Notes: generated by a model not told the origin, from the letters alone. A stretch of 64,000 nucleotides of DNA from Cololabis saira (GCF_033807715.1 NC_084591.1:43178868-43242867); one strand, 5' to 3'. Positions 1-13,714 are shown, counted from the first letter of the stretch. Numbers and translations: made by a program.

Positions 1-1171
<1,171 letters not shown>

Positions 1172-1876
1172 TCATAAACGTCGGAGAAAAAATCATGTTA
1201 GAGTTAAAAATCCTCAAATTACAACAACAACAAAACGCATCACAATCAGGGGCCTATTTTAGACTCAGATTATTCTCATTTCCAGCTGAGGCTGTGTGCA
1301 TGTTGGACAGTATCACAGTAGTCGACAGGAGGAGCTCAGTCCCAGCGAAACCAAACCATCTCCTCCTTGCGCCTCAACGCTCTTGTACCCCTTATAATAA
1401 ACAGGAAATTTGGAAGCAAGTGTCAAATTTACACCGCTTACACTTCATTGGATATGTTTGTTTTAGGTAATGTCTTAACCAAACATGTGAGCATATAAGA
1501 AAAAAATATCATCTAAATGGCATTTAAACGGTAACAACTTTAGGCTGCTGTTACATTTTTATCCTAAAAAAGAAGGAAAAAAAAACATTGGACACCGTCC
1601 GTTTAAACTGCAGACCACAACTCAAGCCCCATAAAAGGGAGTGATTAACGGGTCGGAAAATCAATGTTTGCCTTCTGAAATTTGACCATGAGTGATCATG
1701 ATCGACTGTTGAATTGTCAACAGTGTCCTAGAAACCTTCAAATTTCAAGCAATAATGCCGCTGGAAGTATCACACACACACAGGACAAAAAATAAATAAA
1801 AAAATACTTTTGTCGGATAGACTTAAAAACAAGCCAAAGTCTGCCGTTTGGAAGTGAAAGCCTCCCGTCGTCTCAC

Positions 1877-2011
1877 CTGAGTGTGGATGATTTTGTGTCT
1901 GCAGAGCGTGCTCGCCTGCCGGAATCCCTTCCCGCACACTTTACACACGAACGGCCGCGCGCCCGTGTGCACGGGCATGTGGCGGGTCAGGTTGTAGTGC
2001 GCGTTAAACAC
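1877..2011 (-). CDS. fezf1: fezf1 exon 2 (end of zinc finger 1, all of finger 2)
   Basis: Minus-strand exon of 135 nt (45 codons), phase 0 at both ends. It reads [20 protein letters not shown], then [20 protein letters not shown] and IIHTQ. This completes finger 1, whose two cysteines lie at the end of exon 1, and gives a complete finger 2 with a conserved linker. The acceptor is CCAG at 2015-2012 and the donor GTGAGA starts at 1876. Joined to the next exon it makes the canonical HTQ-EKPHKC linker. In this family the fingers bind DNA and the N-terminus represses transcription; the protein acts in the nucleus of forebrain, hypothalamic and olfactory progenitors (family knowledge). The intron just upstream is crowded with trinucleotide repeats, starting about 35 bases from the acceptor. 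Confidence 0.96.
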
Positions 2012-2045
2012 CTGGTAAGGAGATAATAATAATATAAAACAACAA

Positions 2046-2157
<112 letters not shown>

Positions 2158-2208
2158 CACAACACTTGTATAAAAACAGGGTAAAATAGCGTTATAATGA
2201 AAATGAAA

Positions 2209-2210
<2 letters not shown>

Positions 2211-2294
<84 letters not shown>
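2211..2294. repeat. (GAT)n microsatellite
   Basis: 28 perfect GAT/ATG trinucleotides. On the minus strand one frame reads as poly-histidine and another as poly-isoleucine; neither is coding. Confidence 0.98.
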
Positions 2295-2295
<1 letters not shown>

Positions 2296-3038
2296 AATAG
2301 AAAAAGTAGTGCAGTCACCCACTGCAATTAATCAATTCAGGGGCAAATTTAAAAGTAAAAAAAAAGGGAAATTGAGGTCCTGTAATTATCCAGCTGTGTC
2401 TATTAAAGGCGGGCTAATCTGTTGGGGTCATTTAATAGGCTGAATAAAGTGAACAAATTGTTTATAACAGTATAATGAGAACGAGATAAAAGAGCAACAC
2501 GAGCCGCCTAACCAGATTAACTTTAACTCCCGAAAAGAACGCAGCAGGTTGACCCTTTAATTAATTACTGGTCTCAGTTTATTCACATTTACAGAGGCAT
2601 ATAGGAATGCACAATTTAGCTGATGTTCGGAAATGTAGTTTTTTGTGTTTGGAGCTGCTCGTGCAGGCAGCACTTGTGCGCCTTCAGCGCGCTCCGTAAT
2701 TCAGCGAGGAACAAAGGACGGGCCGAAACTCACACACTTACACAATTACAAGAGCAGATAAATGCAGCTCACAGTCACCCCGAGGAAGGAAAGGAGTCAA
2801 ATAAAGAAACAAGACCAAAATTAAGGCTAAATGATGTTCATCCAAAAAACGGGGTATTGGTGTGCTTCATTATAATTATGCTCTTTAGTTATTTTGTGTT
2901 TCAATGCCGGTAAATCAAGATTAGGATTGAGTGTATAATAAATTAAAATGGATCAGTGTTATCATGCAGATCATTGGCTGTGATAAAGAAGGTCTTATCC
3001 TCAAAGAGCATGCGAGTGCACACATACGCACATATTCA

Positions 3039-3062
3039 TAGGCTATATATACATATATATAC

Positions 3063-3152
<90 letters not shown>
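3039..3152. repeat. (TA)n microsatellite
   Basis: A TA/ATAC mix followed by about 85 bases of uninterrupted TA. A sequence like CTGCCCATTAAGT occurs after this repeat (about 3281) and again after the TA run ending at 3586 (about 3604), suggesting a local duplication that includes the microsatellite. Confidence 0.95.
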
Positions 3153-3154
<2 letters not shown>

Positions 3155-3317
3155 GGCTAAGAACCTCAGAATTTAAAAAAACGTCTTATTTTGTTAATGG
3201 CTTCCCGAAGTAAACATAAAACTTTTTTTTTGTAAGTAAATATGTACATATCTTTGTATTGGATTTACTTAAACACACACTGCTGCCCATTAAGTCGGAA
3301 TATTTTATTATAATCAT

Positions 3318-3443
3318 TGTTATCATTATTATTATCATCATTATTATTATTATTATTATTATTATCATTATTATTTTTATTATTATTATTATTAGTATTA
3401 TTAGTATAAGTATTATTATTATTAATAATAATAATAATAATAA
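3318..3443. repeat. (TTA)n microsatellite, imperfect
   Basis: Mostly TTA/ATT trinucleotides with single-base variants (ATC, AGT), switching to AATAAT at its right end, so the two halves are partly complementary and could fold back. Confidence 0.93.
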
Positions 3444-3469
3444 TTTGTTCATCAGTTCAAGAGAAGACA

Positions 3470-3588
<119 letters not shown>

Positions 3589-3732
3589 CTTCGATGTACA
3601 GACTGCTGCCCATTAAGTTAGAATATTTTGTTTGCAAAAACATATATTACATTTTATTAACTGGTGCCAACAGATAGTTTTGCTGTCACATTTGCCATGG
3701 AGACTATTTGTGAGTGTCTCTCCCTCGCTCAC

Positions 3733-4560
3733 CTTTCCGCAGACCTCGCAGGTGAACACCTTGGGCTTGCTGCCGGGGCAGGAGCCGCTGATCCGGGCGG
3801 TGGCCGCCGCCGCCGCCGCGGCCGCGGCCGCCGCCGACTCCTTGAAGATCTTGTCGGTGAGGATGTGCTCCCTCTCCTTCATGTAGTGCTGGATCTGGCT
3901 GTGGGACAGTTCCCTGAAGGCCTGCGCCCCGGACCCCCCCGGCTGCAGCCCCGGCCCCGGCCCCGGCTTGCCCCTCTCCTGCTGCAGCAGGGCCTTGTGT
4001 CGGGCCGACAGCAGGTACGAGGCCATCGGGTGCAGGTTGAGCAGCCCGGCCGGCGGCGCGCATGCGCCCCCGGGCTCCGCGCCGCGGTTCAGGTAGCACA
4101 CGGCGGGGAAGGAGGACTGGTTCACCACCCGAGGTCTGAACAGTTTATACTGGCCGGCGCTCTGGCTCAGCCCGCACTCGTCCTGCTGGCTCGTGTAGTT
4201 GAACCCAAAGCCGAAAATGTCCGTCGGAGCCGGAGGGGTGGAGGCGTCCAAGTGCGGGTCCAGCCCGGTGACGCAGAGCCGGTGGCCCGGCTCGTACCCG
4301 AGCGGCACCAGAGGGATCATGCACTGCAGCGGGGACGGGCAGGCGTCCGGCTTCCCCGCGGGAGCGGGCTGGAACCAGCCGGGGAGCGCCGGTATCGACC
4401 TGCAGGGCTCGGGCGTCCTGGCCATAATCCGGTCGATGGAGAAAGCGAGGGGCTTGGTGCTGCCGCCGCCGGAGGGGAGCATGTCTGTGCCCGCGGGCTG
4501 GCTCTGGGCCGCCGGGGGGGAGCCCAGCATCCCTGCTGGGCGGCACAGAGACGCGTCCAT
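3733..4560 (-). CDS. fezf1: fezf1 exon 1 (start codon, eh1 repressor motif, start of zinc finger 1)
   Basis: First coding exon, 276 codons. I take ATG at 4560-4558 as the start because it begins MDASLCRPAGML just before the conserved N-terminus; the open frame runs further upstream but that part is GC-rich and unlike the family. Residues about 38-47 (LAFSIDRIMA) form the Engrailed-homology-1 motif that recruits Groucho/TLE co-repressors. Later blocks are CMIPLVPLGYE, KLFRPRVVNQSSF, CYLNRG and IQHYMKE. The last three match FEZF1 and not FEZF2, which decides the paralogue. An 11-residue alanine run (about residues 245-255) precedes KPKVFTCEVCGK, where finger 1 is interrupted by the donor GTGAGC at 3732. 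The GC content is far higher than that of the surroundings. The poly-alanine length may be specific to this species. Confidence 0.95.
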
Positions 4561-5215
4561 CACCTGCGCACCAGCCGCGCACAGACGCGCAGCCGAGGAG
4601 AGAGTGCGCGCAGGAACCCCGGGGTCGGTGCTCCTCACCGGCCCGCAGGAGAGGGCCACATCTGCCGGGAAACCCCCCTCCCCAAAACCCCCCCACAGCA
4701 ACACCTCCAAAAGCCGGCTCTGTCCCCGCGTATTGACGCCAATCAGGGCCGCCGGGCGCACTCGATAAGTGCGTGTGGAGAGCCGAGACCTCGCCGATCG
4801 TTCCCGTCCTGGAAGGAGAGCGCACAACTAAATCATTTGTTCAATTGTCCTCCGTCGATTCTCGTCACTTGTCGACCCTGGAGAGGAGGAGAAGGAGGAG
4901 GAGGAGGAGGAGGAGGTGGTTGTTCTTTACTTGCCAGGACTCCAGCTCAACTGGAAAGGAAGTTGGTAAATCCCAGGTCTCCTTGTGGCTTTGCGTGACA
5001 TCACTTTTAATCTCGACACGGCAAACGGCGCGACGGCCGTGCGGGGTCACGAGCTGTCACAGTTTCACATCGCGTTGGGGGGAAAAAGTCTGTGCGCTTC
5101 TCCAAACACATGCACTTCAGTCGCGGTTCACGTGGCACGGAGCTGCAAACGAGCCGCTGCGTGCGTGCGCGTAAAAGGGAAGAATGGACCGCATCCATGT
5201 CGACCTCAGCTCTGT
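4561..5215 (-). promoter_or_regulatory. GC-rich 5' flank / likely 5'UTR and promoter of fezf1
   Basis: The 600-odd bases upstream of the fezf1 start codon are GC-rich and CpG-rich in a generally AT-rich window, as expected for a CpG-island promoter of a developmental gene. They include a purine stretch of GGA repeats (about 4878-4918) and several GCGCG/CGTGCG tracts near 5155-5170. I see no convincing TATA box and cannot place the transcription start. The call rests on position and base composition. Confidence 0.45.
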
Positions 5216-5220
5216 CTCCC

Positions 5221-5297
5221 ATCAGTCTTCTTGTCTTCCATCAGTCTTCTTTTCTTCCATCAGTCTTCTTTTCTTCCATCAGTCTTCTTTTCTTCCA
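5221..5297. repeat. 19-bp minisatellite, four copies
   Basis: Four head-to-tail copies of ATCAGTCTTCTTTTCTTCC with one substitution in the first, in the fezf1 upstream flank. The strand is strongly pyrimidine-biased. Confidence 0.93.
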
Positions 5298-5299
5298 TC

Positions 5300-6115
5300 T
5301 CAAACTTTGACTCAACCGCATTTCCCCCTTTTTTAGTGCACCAGACATTGAGACATTGAGAGGTTGCAGGCTCTCGTTAAACGGACTGATATGGATTTAT
5401 TAGTTCTCCAACAGAACAACGGGGAAGAAACAACAACGCAAACAATTTAATCAAGTATTTTTATTTTTATTTCCACTTCGTCACACAAAAACGACTATTT
5501 TACGCAAACATACACACTTTTACTCAACACAAAAATCATCACTTCCTCGGTCGACATATTGGACAAAAATCGTACATATATTTAGGAAAACAAACAACTT
5601 GCGCAATTTTTCTAGATATTTTGGTGTCGATTCTCTCAGCACTTATAAATAATTACTTTTATTCTTTATGAAGACAAATGATCGGAATTGTCGGTATCTT
5701 ATGAACAGGACACTCTTACAATTTATTTTGCGAGCCCGTTTTATTACAATAATGTTTCTGTGAACTTCATTTTATCTGATTTTCTTTCATATTTCTACTT
5801 CAATTTTATTTTTGTACCGGTATTCATTTATTTATAAATATTCAGAAGTATGGTTGTGCAAAAGGCCACAAGCATTTCTATTGTTCTAGGCCTACTAACA
5901 ATAACAACAACGAAAAACAATAACAATGATAATAATAATAATAATAATAATATTATATCAGTATTCCACAGCCACCTCGACTTCTCATTATGTCACGTGA
6001 TTGACATTATATTGCGCTCACGTCACTGTCAGATAACAGGTACGTGCGCTGCACTGTGGCCTCCTGATTGTTGGGTTTAGAAAGAGCGCTCAGATGTATA
6101 TACAGTATATATATG

Positions 6116-6193
<78 letters not shown>

Positions 6194-6230
6194 TATTTAT
6201 TTACAGTTTAATTCATAGTTTATATTTATT
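5300..6230. other. AT-rich intergenic DNA with two microsatellites
   Basis: No coding region. Contains a short (AAT)n at about 5928-5951 and a (TA)n run at about 6105-6189. The stretch 5965-6075 has higher complexity, with CACGTG-like and ACGTCA motifs, but nothing I can assign. Confidence 0.6.
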
Positions 6231-7440
6231 TTATGCTCATCATCCGACGTTTTTCCCTGGTTTTTAATCATTTACGCACTGATAATGCCAGGACAGCTGA
6301 ATCTGAGCTGCCTGCAAAACAGCAGATCCACATAACTGCAACATTAATACTGTATATTTCTGATACTAATACAGCCCAGGCTCAGGGTTCACTGACAGAA
6401 GTGAGGAATTTGAGTATATGCTTCTGCATTATTGACAGAGACAAAAATACAGTCAATCGAAATACTTTACTGGGGTACCAAAAGATGCTACATCTCTCTC
6501 ATTCCTATCTTGCAGGGCAGAAGCGCAAATGGCTCCTGCAGCTGCCTTTCTCTGTGTTTCTTTAGCTTTTCATTTCCTGACATTTTGCTGCAATTGTCAA
6601 ACAAAATGTGCGCCATCTATGATTATTAAGTGTTCGAGTCAACAGAAGTGAACCCGCTGTATCATTTAATGTTTAGCTGTTTGACCATAAAATCAAAAAT
6701 ACTGTCGGTGTTTGAAATGCAGGCACCTAAATAAAAAAGGTTTTTCTGATTTAAAAAAATAAAACTAATAATAATGATTATAAAAATAATGAAGAGAATA
6801 AATATAAACAATTAAAAAAAATACATAGCCTATAAACAACATTTTCTTTCAATTTTTATAAACATAAAACGCAGAGCGGAGAGTCGGGGTCCTCTGGCAG
6901 AAGGAAAACGGCGACTTCATTTAATGCATCCTCCATACATGAGGACTAGGCGCACAAAATCTACAAAATAATGAAGCTGGACAAATGCATAAATTCCGCC
7001 GGAAAAGGATGGTTCTAAAATACTATTTACAAGAAAAAGCTGCCCTTCATTCTGCATTATTAAATGGAAGGACAATCGACCAAGACTTGAGAGAATCATT
7101 TTTGAAATTAGTAATCTTCAACATGCATTTGCAGTTTGTGTGTGATCAGAGTCTAAATAATGTGAGTGGGATTTTGGGAAGTCGGGGGGGCATATGCCTC
7201 CTTGTCCCCAGTGAAATTACACTTGTGTCTATATTTTTTCAGCATTTACATAATTCTTATAAACAAAACAAAGACAGATTTCCTGCCCTCCTCGAAGCTG
7301 ATGTTGTAGTACTTTTTTTCTTCTTTCTTCTTTTTATTTTTTAACCAATCTCCTGTCCTCTGCACTTTCTGCTTCAACAAGCATGTGCACTTTCGTTTTC
7401 CAGGCAGAGCCAGTTCCCGTAGATGCTTCCACGAAGTTTA
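6231..7440. other. Unique intergenic sequence upstream of fezf1, possible regulatory DNA
   Basis: No coding frames of recognisable type and no repeat signature. The complexity is high, with numerous TAAT and ATTA cores (for example 6880-7250), which fits conserved non-coding DNA near a developmental gene but does not prove it. Only cross-species alignment could decide. Confidence 0.3.
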
Positions 7441-7531
7441 AAGGCTGATTTATGGTTCCGCGTCACACCAACGCAGAGCCTACGCCGTAGCTCCGCGTCA
7501 ATTTACCGCGGATCCATAATTCCGGTTTAAT
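7441..7531. repeat. Palindromic GC-rich miniature element (copy 1, degenerate)
   Basis: Begins GGCTGATTTATGGTTCCGCG, continues with CACCAACGCAGAGCCTACGC and ends near GCGGATCCATAATTCCGG, so the two ends are inverted copies of each other. It is the first of at least eight copies in the window. See the copy at 22328-22464 for the intact form. Confidence 0.8.
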
Positions 7532-8234
7532 GAGTAGAAGTTGTGAACATAGAAGGTTCTCTATGGAGCCGCTGTGGAGACAGAAGTGAGGGGCCCCAAA
7601 CAGCGCTATTCCCTCTTGTTTTCTCTTTTCACTTGCGCAAGCGGTCATGTACCCTGTCATATCATCGAGAGACTCTTTGTCAGTGTTTCATGCTCAACTA
7701 TTGGTTCAGGAGCACAATGGGCTATTTTTACCGGAGTCTTGCAAATTGCGCAAGTCCCAGCAGGCAGGTGGGCGTGTGTATGACGTCACACAAGTCAAAC
7801 AGTTGTAAACATTATTTTCATTCAAATTAAATCCCAATCGCTAAAGTAATGTTACTTATGCATGAAACTAAAGTATAAATTCAAACATTTGTTATACATA
7901 AATATACATATACATATTTTTTTTGTTTGAGTTTGAGTTTGAGTTTATTCACAATACCATAATAATAATTATAATAATACAATTGAATTGAACGGGTAGA
8001 GTGAATGGGTCCCCAAAGGAAGCTAGGAAAGCTTATAGGTGGGGGCCCATAGTACATATAAGGGTGAGGGTACAGTCAATGGTATAAGCAGTTACCATCC
8101 ATAAATAGATGGTGATGGATAAATGCATACAAAGTACACAAAAAAACAAACACTTAACATACATACTTAACATTACATACACATACAGTCACACACATAC
8201 ATCCCAGCAGTCCATGAAGCATTTTATATTATAT

Positions 8235-8311
<77 letters not shown>
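8235..8311. repeat. (AT)n microsatellite
   Basis: TATAT/ATATT repeats merging into about 70 bases of pure AT. Confidence 0.95.
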
Positions 8312-8317
<6 letters not shown>

Positions 8318-8619
8318 GTTGAAGTCAGAGAAGCTGGAGTCTGTCTATCTGGATATCAACAATTTTGTCCCTTCACGCATACCTGTACATACATACTCTA
8401 TGAACATTCAGTTGGTGCTGGTCCGTATACATATTCTTTATAACCGACATTTGTACTTATGTAATCGTGGGAATTACTTTATATTTTGCAGCTGCTGAAA
8501 CCTGTGTCCAGAGAAAGCGAACGTCCATTTTTTTCTGTAGGTGTCTGCAGGCTCAATGGACTTCATCATCTGTAACAGAAGAATGTGGCCTGCAGCTTCA
8601 TTTCTGCCATCAATCGGGA

Positions 8620-9185
8620 AGGCTAGGCTTGGCTATTTATTTGTATAACACATTCATTCAAAGTGCTTTACAAGAATACAAAAATTGATTCAAAAGTGAA
8701 AGAGTTTATAAGCAGAAATCAAAGACAGACAGACATACGTTTAAAAGGAAAAAAACAACAAATGAGATGCAAGAAATAAAAGTTCCAATGCATTGTGGGA
8801 GATTACTGAAATGCAGCAAAAGTTTTTCAACCGCTGAGAGTTTCAGCAGGCCTGATGCATTCTGGGATCTTTATTTCCACAGGTATAAAAGCTCAACACC
8901 AGCCCACGTGTTTGGTTCTAACTCTGGGTACAGAAAGTATGCGTGACCCTGAGGACCTGAGGGTTCTGCTTGGTTTCTATGGACCAGGAGATCAGAGATG
9001 TATTTTGGCCCTGGACCATTCAGAGATTTATAAACCAACAGCAGGATTTTAACATCTATTCTGTGACAGACAGGAAGCCAGCGTAAAGATCTAAGAACTT
9101 GAGTTATATGGTCCCTTCTCCTGATCTTAGTGATGACTCAGCAGATAACTCAGGCAATAAACCATTCATGCCCTGATGATCATTA
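8620..9185. repeat. Probable teleost interspersed repeat, class undetermined
   Basis: Contains phrases that I recognise as recurring in fish genomes: CAAAGTGCTTTACAAGAATA, then further on GACAGGAAGCCAGCGTAAAG followed by a TGGTCCC...CTTAGTGA block. There is no intact frame. Recognition is from memory of the pattern and not from a match within this window. Confidence 0.45.
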
Positions 9186-9609
9186 AGAGCTCAAAGTGAC
9201 AAAGAATATGGTACAAACAAAACAATATGTCTCCTCTTTTAATCATTTTATGTTTTCACATTAATCGTAGACAATATTAATTCTGGGCTCGGATAGGTTC
9301 CAGCGAACCTCTGTGATCCTGAAGGATACAGAATAAAGGAGTGAATGAATATTAGGGATTAAGTTGTTTATTTTTGTCAGCATAAAACATTACTTTGAAA
9401 GAGTGATACATGTTTTAATCTTTTATTTAGAATTCCTATTTCTATGTTTCTTTGGCTTTTTTTTTTAAATAGAAGCCACTACAGGTGATCATTGTGTTCC
9501 ACATATAAATGTAACAAAGGTTTTACACTGATCCACCTGATTTATCCTGAGATGGAACCAGGCCAGAACACTGGCTTTATACAAAATTGTATCTAATTAT
9601 TTTCATTTA

Positions 9610-9673
<64 letters not shown>

Positions 9674-10760
9674 GATTTTGTTGCTAATTATTTTTTATAA
9701 GAAAAGAAGAAAGACACCTGGGGGTTGAAGGATCAGCTCCCTTTCAATAAGACAAACATTTCATACTGCAATATTGGGTCTATTCAGAAATTCATAAATG
9801 TATATTTTAGAAAATAAATCATAAGAAATTATCATATTTCACCATGATTTTATACTTTGTCCAATAAACATCAAATTTACACAAACAGTGTCCACCCTGA
9901 TCTTTTTATTTTTTGTGGCTTTTATGCAGATCGGTGAATGGGAACAAACAATGTTTACATTTTGGACAATCAACCCCATAATGCCTGGTGTATCATATTT
10001 GATACATTGATTTCTGAGACTTTTGTACCACTCCAATAATGAAAAACGTAGAAAATAAATATTCAAACCAAAGATTTATAAAAAAAATAAATCAAATCAA
10101 TTAAAAAAAAATATGAACTTACATAAGGATAAGAAAAATAATTACTTAGAAATTGTTAAATACAAAATTGAAAGTTATTTTATTTCATATAGCAGGCATT
10201 GGCAGGTTAACATATGTATTAACAAGGTATTCAGAACAAGGTAGTGCCAAAAAACAATATAAATCCCCCCTCACAAAAATAAGAAAAATAGAGAAACATA
10301 TTTTCTCATCAACAAAACATATTTAAAATTTTTCAAGTAACAAAATAACATATTTGAACCATTTTTCAGACAATAAAACATTTGAACCATTTTTCTATAT
10401 ATATATAGCTGATATAACATGAATTACTCCTATGTGGGATCAATAAAGTTCTTATTTTTGCCATCTGAGAAAATTAAATATATTATATTTGGTGCCAAAC
10501 TGTTTCCCAAGTATATTAGTGCGTGTGTAAATGAATAAATGAGACGTAAAATGTACATTTCTTTGCAGAAGGGCGCTTTATGAAAATAAGTCAATTTACT
10601 TGTATTAGTTTACAGCTCAGTCTTGCCACATCCAATATGGCGGCATGGTGGCAACACACCAAACGACAGGGCCAAGACGGCCACCGCCCGCTGCCTGTAC
10701 CCGATACCGCAGTAGCAACAAACAACAGGGCACAACCTCCACCACTGGAGGTATGTCCTA
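9186..10760. other. AT-rich intergenic DNA
   Basis: No gene seen. Holds an (AAT)n microsatellite at about 9610-9671 with one AAC interruption. The stretch 10575-10765 is less AT-rich and includes CCAATATGGCGGC followed by a short open frame; it may be part of a LINE that ends at 10925. Confidence 0.5.
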
Positions 10761-10765
10761 GTCCC

Positions 10766-10925
10766 TAACAAGGCTCCTGACGTCCGTGTATTTATTGTAT
10801 TTTATTGTATTGTTCGCTGTTGTTCTTTTTCTTCCTTTTCTTTGCACACGAGGGCTGCATTGCAAATTTCACTGGACATGTTCAGTGACAATGAAGACTT
10901 CTAATTCTAATTCTAGAGCAGTCAA
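10766..10925 (+). mobile_element. 3' end of a non-LTR retrotransposon (5'-truncated)
   Basis: The motif TGCATTGCAAATTTCACTGG followed by GACAATGAAGACTTC and a short TTCTAATTC tandem tail is the layout of an L2/Rex1-type LINE 3' terminus. No coding part remains. Confidence 0.55.
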
Positions 10926-12390
10926 GGCCCTGATGGACACATACAATAACAACCCCGGCTCCTTGGGTCCCCCTGGGACGCAGACGGCAGTACAGGGCCC
11001 AAACACCCCCCGATCAGTCCACCAGCCCTCCCCATTCCCAGTTAGATTTATATCTAATTTTAAGTTTGTGGGTCTATTTTGGAATGTGTGTGTCTGAGTG
11101 TTCTAAAACAAAAAAAGTTTGATGTGGCATGAAAGGTGGGATGTTCCAGCATCGTCAACTTTCCGCATCGCTGAGATACTGTATGTTTTTAATTAGTTTG
11201 TGTGCATTAAAAAGTGGCCTAGCAGAGTGATAGATCCCAAAATCCACAGTTTTCCTTGTAGCCAATGCCACCCCACTTCCCAGAACCCATACGTGTCAAG
11301 TCTCCTGTTTTGCTCGGAAAACTACTGTATTTTACCCGTTTCCTGTTGTCCTCCTGTATTAGTAATTTCCTGTAAATTTCCTGTATCATAATATAATAAT
11401 TTCTAAAAAGCACTCCAGTGGCATCTCAAATCTGAATTGTCACTAGCCTTGCGAGAACTGCCACCTGCTGTAGTCTGGGTGTAAATATCTCAAAAAATGG
11501 GATAGCAAATTTACTTTACTTTAATTTAGCATGGGGCACAGTTGCTCGTTCTGTAAGATTTATAACTGCAATTTTAGTTTCTCTTACGTGGGAAGGAACG
11601 ATATCAAGTCAGCATGAAAAATTGAACAAGCACAAGCGTGGGCTTGAGGCACAGAAACATGCATCTGTATAATCAGCCAGTGAATGCCAGAGAGCCACAT
11701 GAGTGAAAAAGACAAAGTAAAAGAAAATGTAAATGTTTCACTGGAAGACAATCGAACTGACAATATGTAAAATAAATAAATGTGCTTTAATTCCCTTTTA
11801 TGTTTTCATTTAGGCTCTATTATAGTAATTATAACAAAGGTAGGTCTTTCAGATTCTGATCACCTAATTGTAGTTTGTAAGTGGTTGACAGATAATTTTA
11901 GATTTCTTGTAAACCTGTCGTAAAATATAAGAGATACTGGACCTTGGTTGGCTGATGGGATGGCTGGCAGCGAGCGCTGGAAAATTTTACCTTATTTGTA
12001 AATCCAAAACTTTACTTTAGGTATGCCCCACTGCAGGCACTGACACACCCCCTGCACACTACCGTCCCTGCTACCCCTCTTATATGCAGCAGACAGAAAG
12101 CAGCAACCCCCCCAAATTTAACCCCTATTACTGTAGTTACAGTGGTGCATTTATAACAAAAACCCAACTAACCCATAGCCAATAGAACTCCATGTCAGTG
12201 TTCGATAATCTGACCTCCCTTTGGGGTAAAACAACTGTCATCGCCAAACCGCACAAGACATTGCAGAGGTCACAGTTGTAACATCATCTAGGTGTGGAAG
12301 TGGGTGTGGACGCAAGGATCAATTATCACCAACATCCTCACCCTCATGCTCACTCTTTGCTGATAGTGGTTCCATTGCCTCTTGGGAATC
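10926..12390. other. Intergenic DNA, nothing assigned
   Basis: Low-complexity and unique segments. No coding frame with family features, no TIR pair and no long simple repeat. Confidence 0.5.
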
Positions 12391-12394
12391 ATCA

Positions 12395-12631
12395 GTGGCA
12401 TCTGTAGCTGCACCCTTGGCCTCCACCACCCCTGAGGTAACTATTGCCAAGAAGAGACAGTCTATTTATGATGTCCAAGAGGAGCAGCTCATGTGTGATT
12501 TACTTTGCGAGAACATCACCCTTCAGGACATTAAAAAGTTTGTGTACAAGACCGCAAAGCTCTGGGGGAATCGAGCCAAGGCTATGGGGGAGACTGTTGA
12601 GCACCTTCAACGGTGGTTCAAGTTGATGTGA
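12395..12631 (+). pseudogene. Unrecognised 78-codon frame, possibly the N-terminal part of a transposon ORF
   Basis: An open frame with ordinary amino-acid composition (MASVAAPLASTTPEVTIAKK, then a charged segment containing YDVQEEQLMCDLLCENITL). It sits 60-200 bases upstream of the nuclease-like fragment at 12861-13400 on the same strand, so the two may come from one retrotransposon. I do not recognise a domain. It has no clear splice context and no second copy here. Confidence 0.3.
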
Positions 12632-12860
12632 GACACACACACATTCATCTCAACAACAATCCAACACCTACATCCCAGAAATGTCTACTACCGCTTGTGG
12701 AACAACAGAAACAGTGGTAGTAGTCATTTTGTGGTTGTAGGATACTTCTCAGGTGCTATTTTTGGAATGCGTTCTCCATCAATTGCACCAACACTCTGTA
12801 GTGCTCCCCAGCAGTTATTGAAAAAGGTAGCCATTTATACCAGTTTAGCTGTGTGCAGAC

Positions 12861-13402
12861 ATGTATGGGAGGAAGTTGGCAGAGCTGTTGGAGAGATGCA
12901 GAGTCGGGGCAAACAACTCCACAGATCACCATCGGCCAAACATTGCATTCGTCAAACCAGGAGAGGTAGGGCAGAAGACAGAGGTGGGAAGATCGCCGCT
13001 GCTTACCCCTGATAAGGGATGGGAGATGCGTGTGCACCTGGACAAGCAGCTAGTCTTCCCAACCGAGGTAACACAGACCACGCTAAGACCAGATGTTGTG
13101 ATGTGGTCCTCAGCTGCCAGGAAAGTCCTCATCATTGAACTAACTGCCCTGGGAGGAGGGAATACCAGTAGCACATGAGTTCAAGCGGTCAAAGTACAGC
13201 GACCTGGCAGAGGACTGCAAGGGGGGAGACTGGTCTGCATCCATTCACCCCATGGAGGTTGGATGCATGGGCTTCGTGGGAGGGTCGGCGTCCTGTCTCC
13301 TCCATGCTGCGGCAATGACCGGTTTTGGTCTGAGGAGGGCCATCAAAGAGTTGGCAGAGGAGGCCAGTTTCTGGATGTGGCTAAGGAGGAGGGACAACAC
13401 TT
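12861..13402 (+). pseudogene. Retrotransposon-derived PD-(D/E)XK-like nuclease fragment (frameshifted)
   Basis: Plus-strand reading MYGRKLAELLERCRVGANNS ... NIAFVKPGE ... VTQTTLRPDVVMWSSAARKV ... LIIELTA, then a one-base frame shift near 13150 continues as LPWEEGIPVAHEFKRSKYSD, LAEDCKGGDWSASIHPMEVG and ELAEEASFWMWLRRRDNTWG. The RPD ... ELT-PWE ... K-x2-KY arrangement resembles a restriction-like endonuclease core (Asp, Glu, Lys). Similar sequences are common in fish and invertebrate genomes as parts of mobile elements, which I recall as family knowledge. The reading frame is broken, so it is not functional. A second, more decayed copy lies at 16500-16830. Confidence 0.65.
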
Positions 13403-13714
13403 GGGGCTCAACACCCCAGTGAGGTCAGTTGCAGGGAGTGACGCGGGGAGACGTCCCTACATAGCCACTGCCCCCCCCCCACCTGGAGGGGTCCTGGCTT
13501 GGTGGCGAAACATCAGTGAACGGTGGCACCAGCTGACAACCCTACAGCTGACCTCAAAGTGCACTGGAGGACAGGAAGGCAGAGATGCCAAGCAGTTAGG
13601 TCTGTGCTTATCAAATATGGCAAGCAAGACTGTAATGACTGCATTACAGGATCCCAACAGGATAATTACCCAGCTGGCCTTTAGAAGAAGCCCCCCGATC
13701 AAGGTTTCTTTCTA

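Noticed and set aside
3664..4998. 444-codon plus-strand open frame
   Set aside because: It is the antisense shadow of fezf1 exon 1, kept open by its high GC content; it has Arg/Gly-rich composition and no family features.
12395..12631. Single-exon host gene
   Set aside because: No recognisable domain, no promoter or polyadenylation context, and it adjoins a dead retrotransposon nuclease fragment; kept only as a low-confidence remnant.
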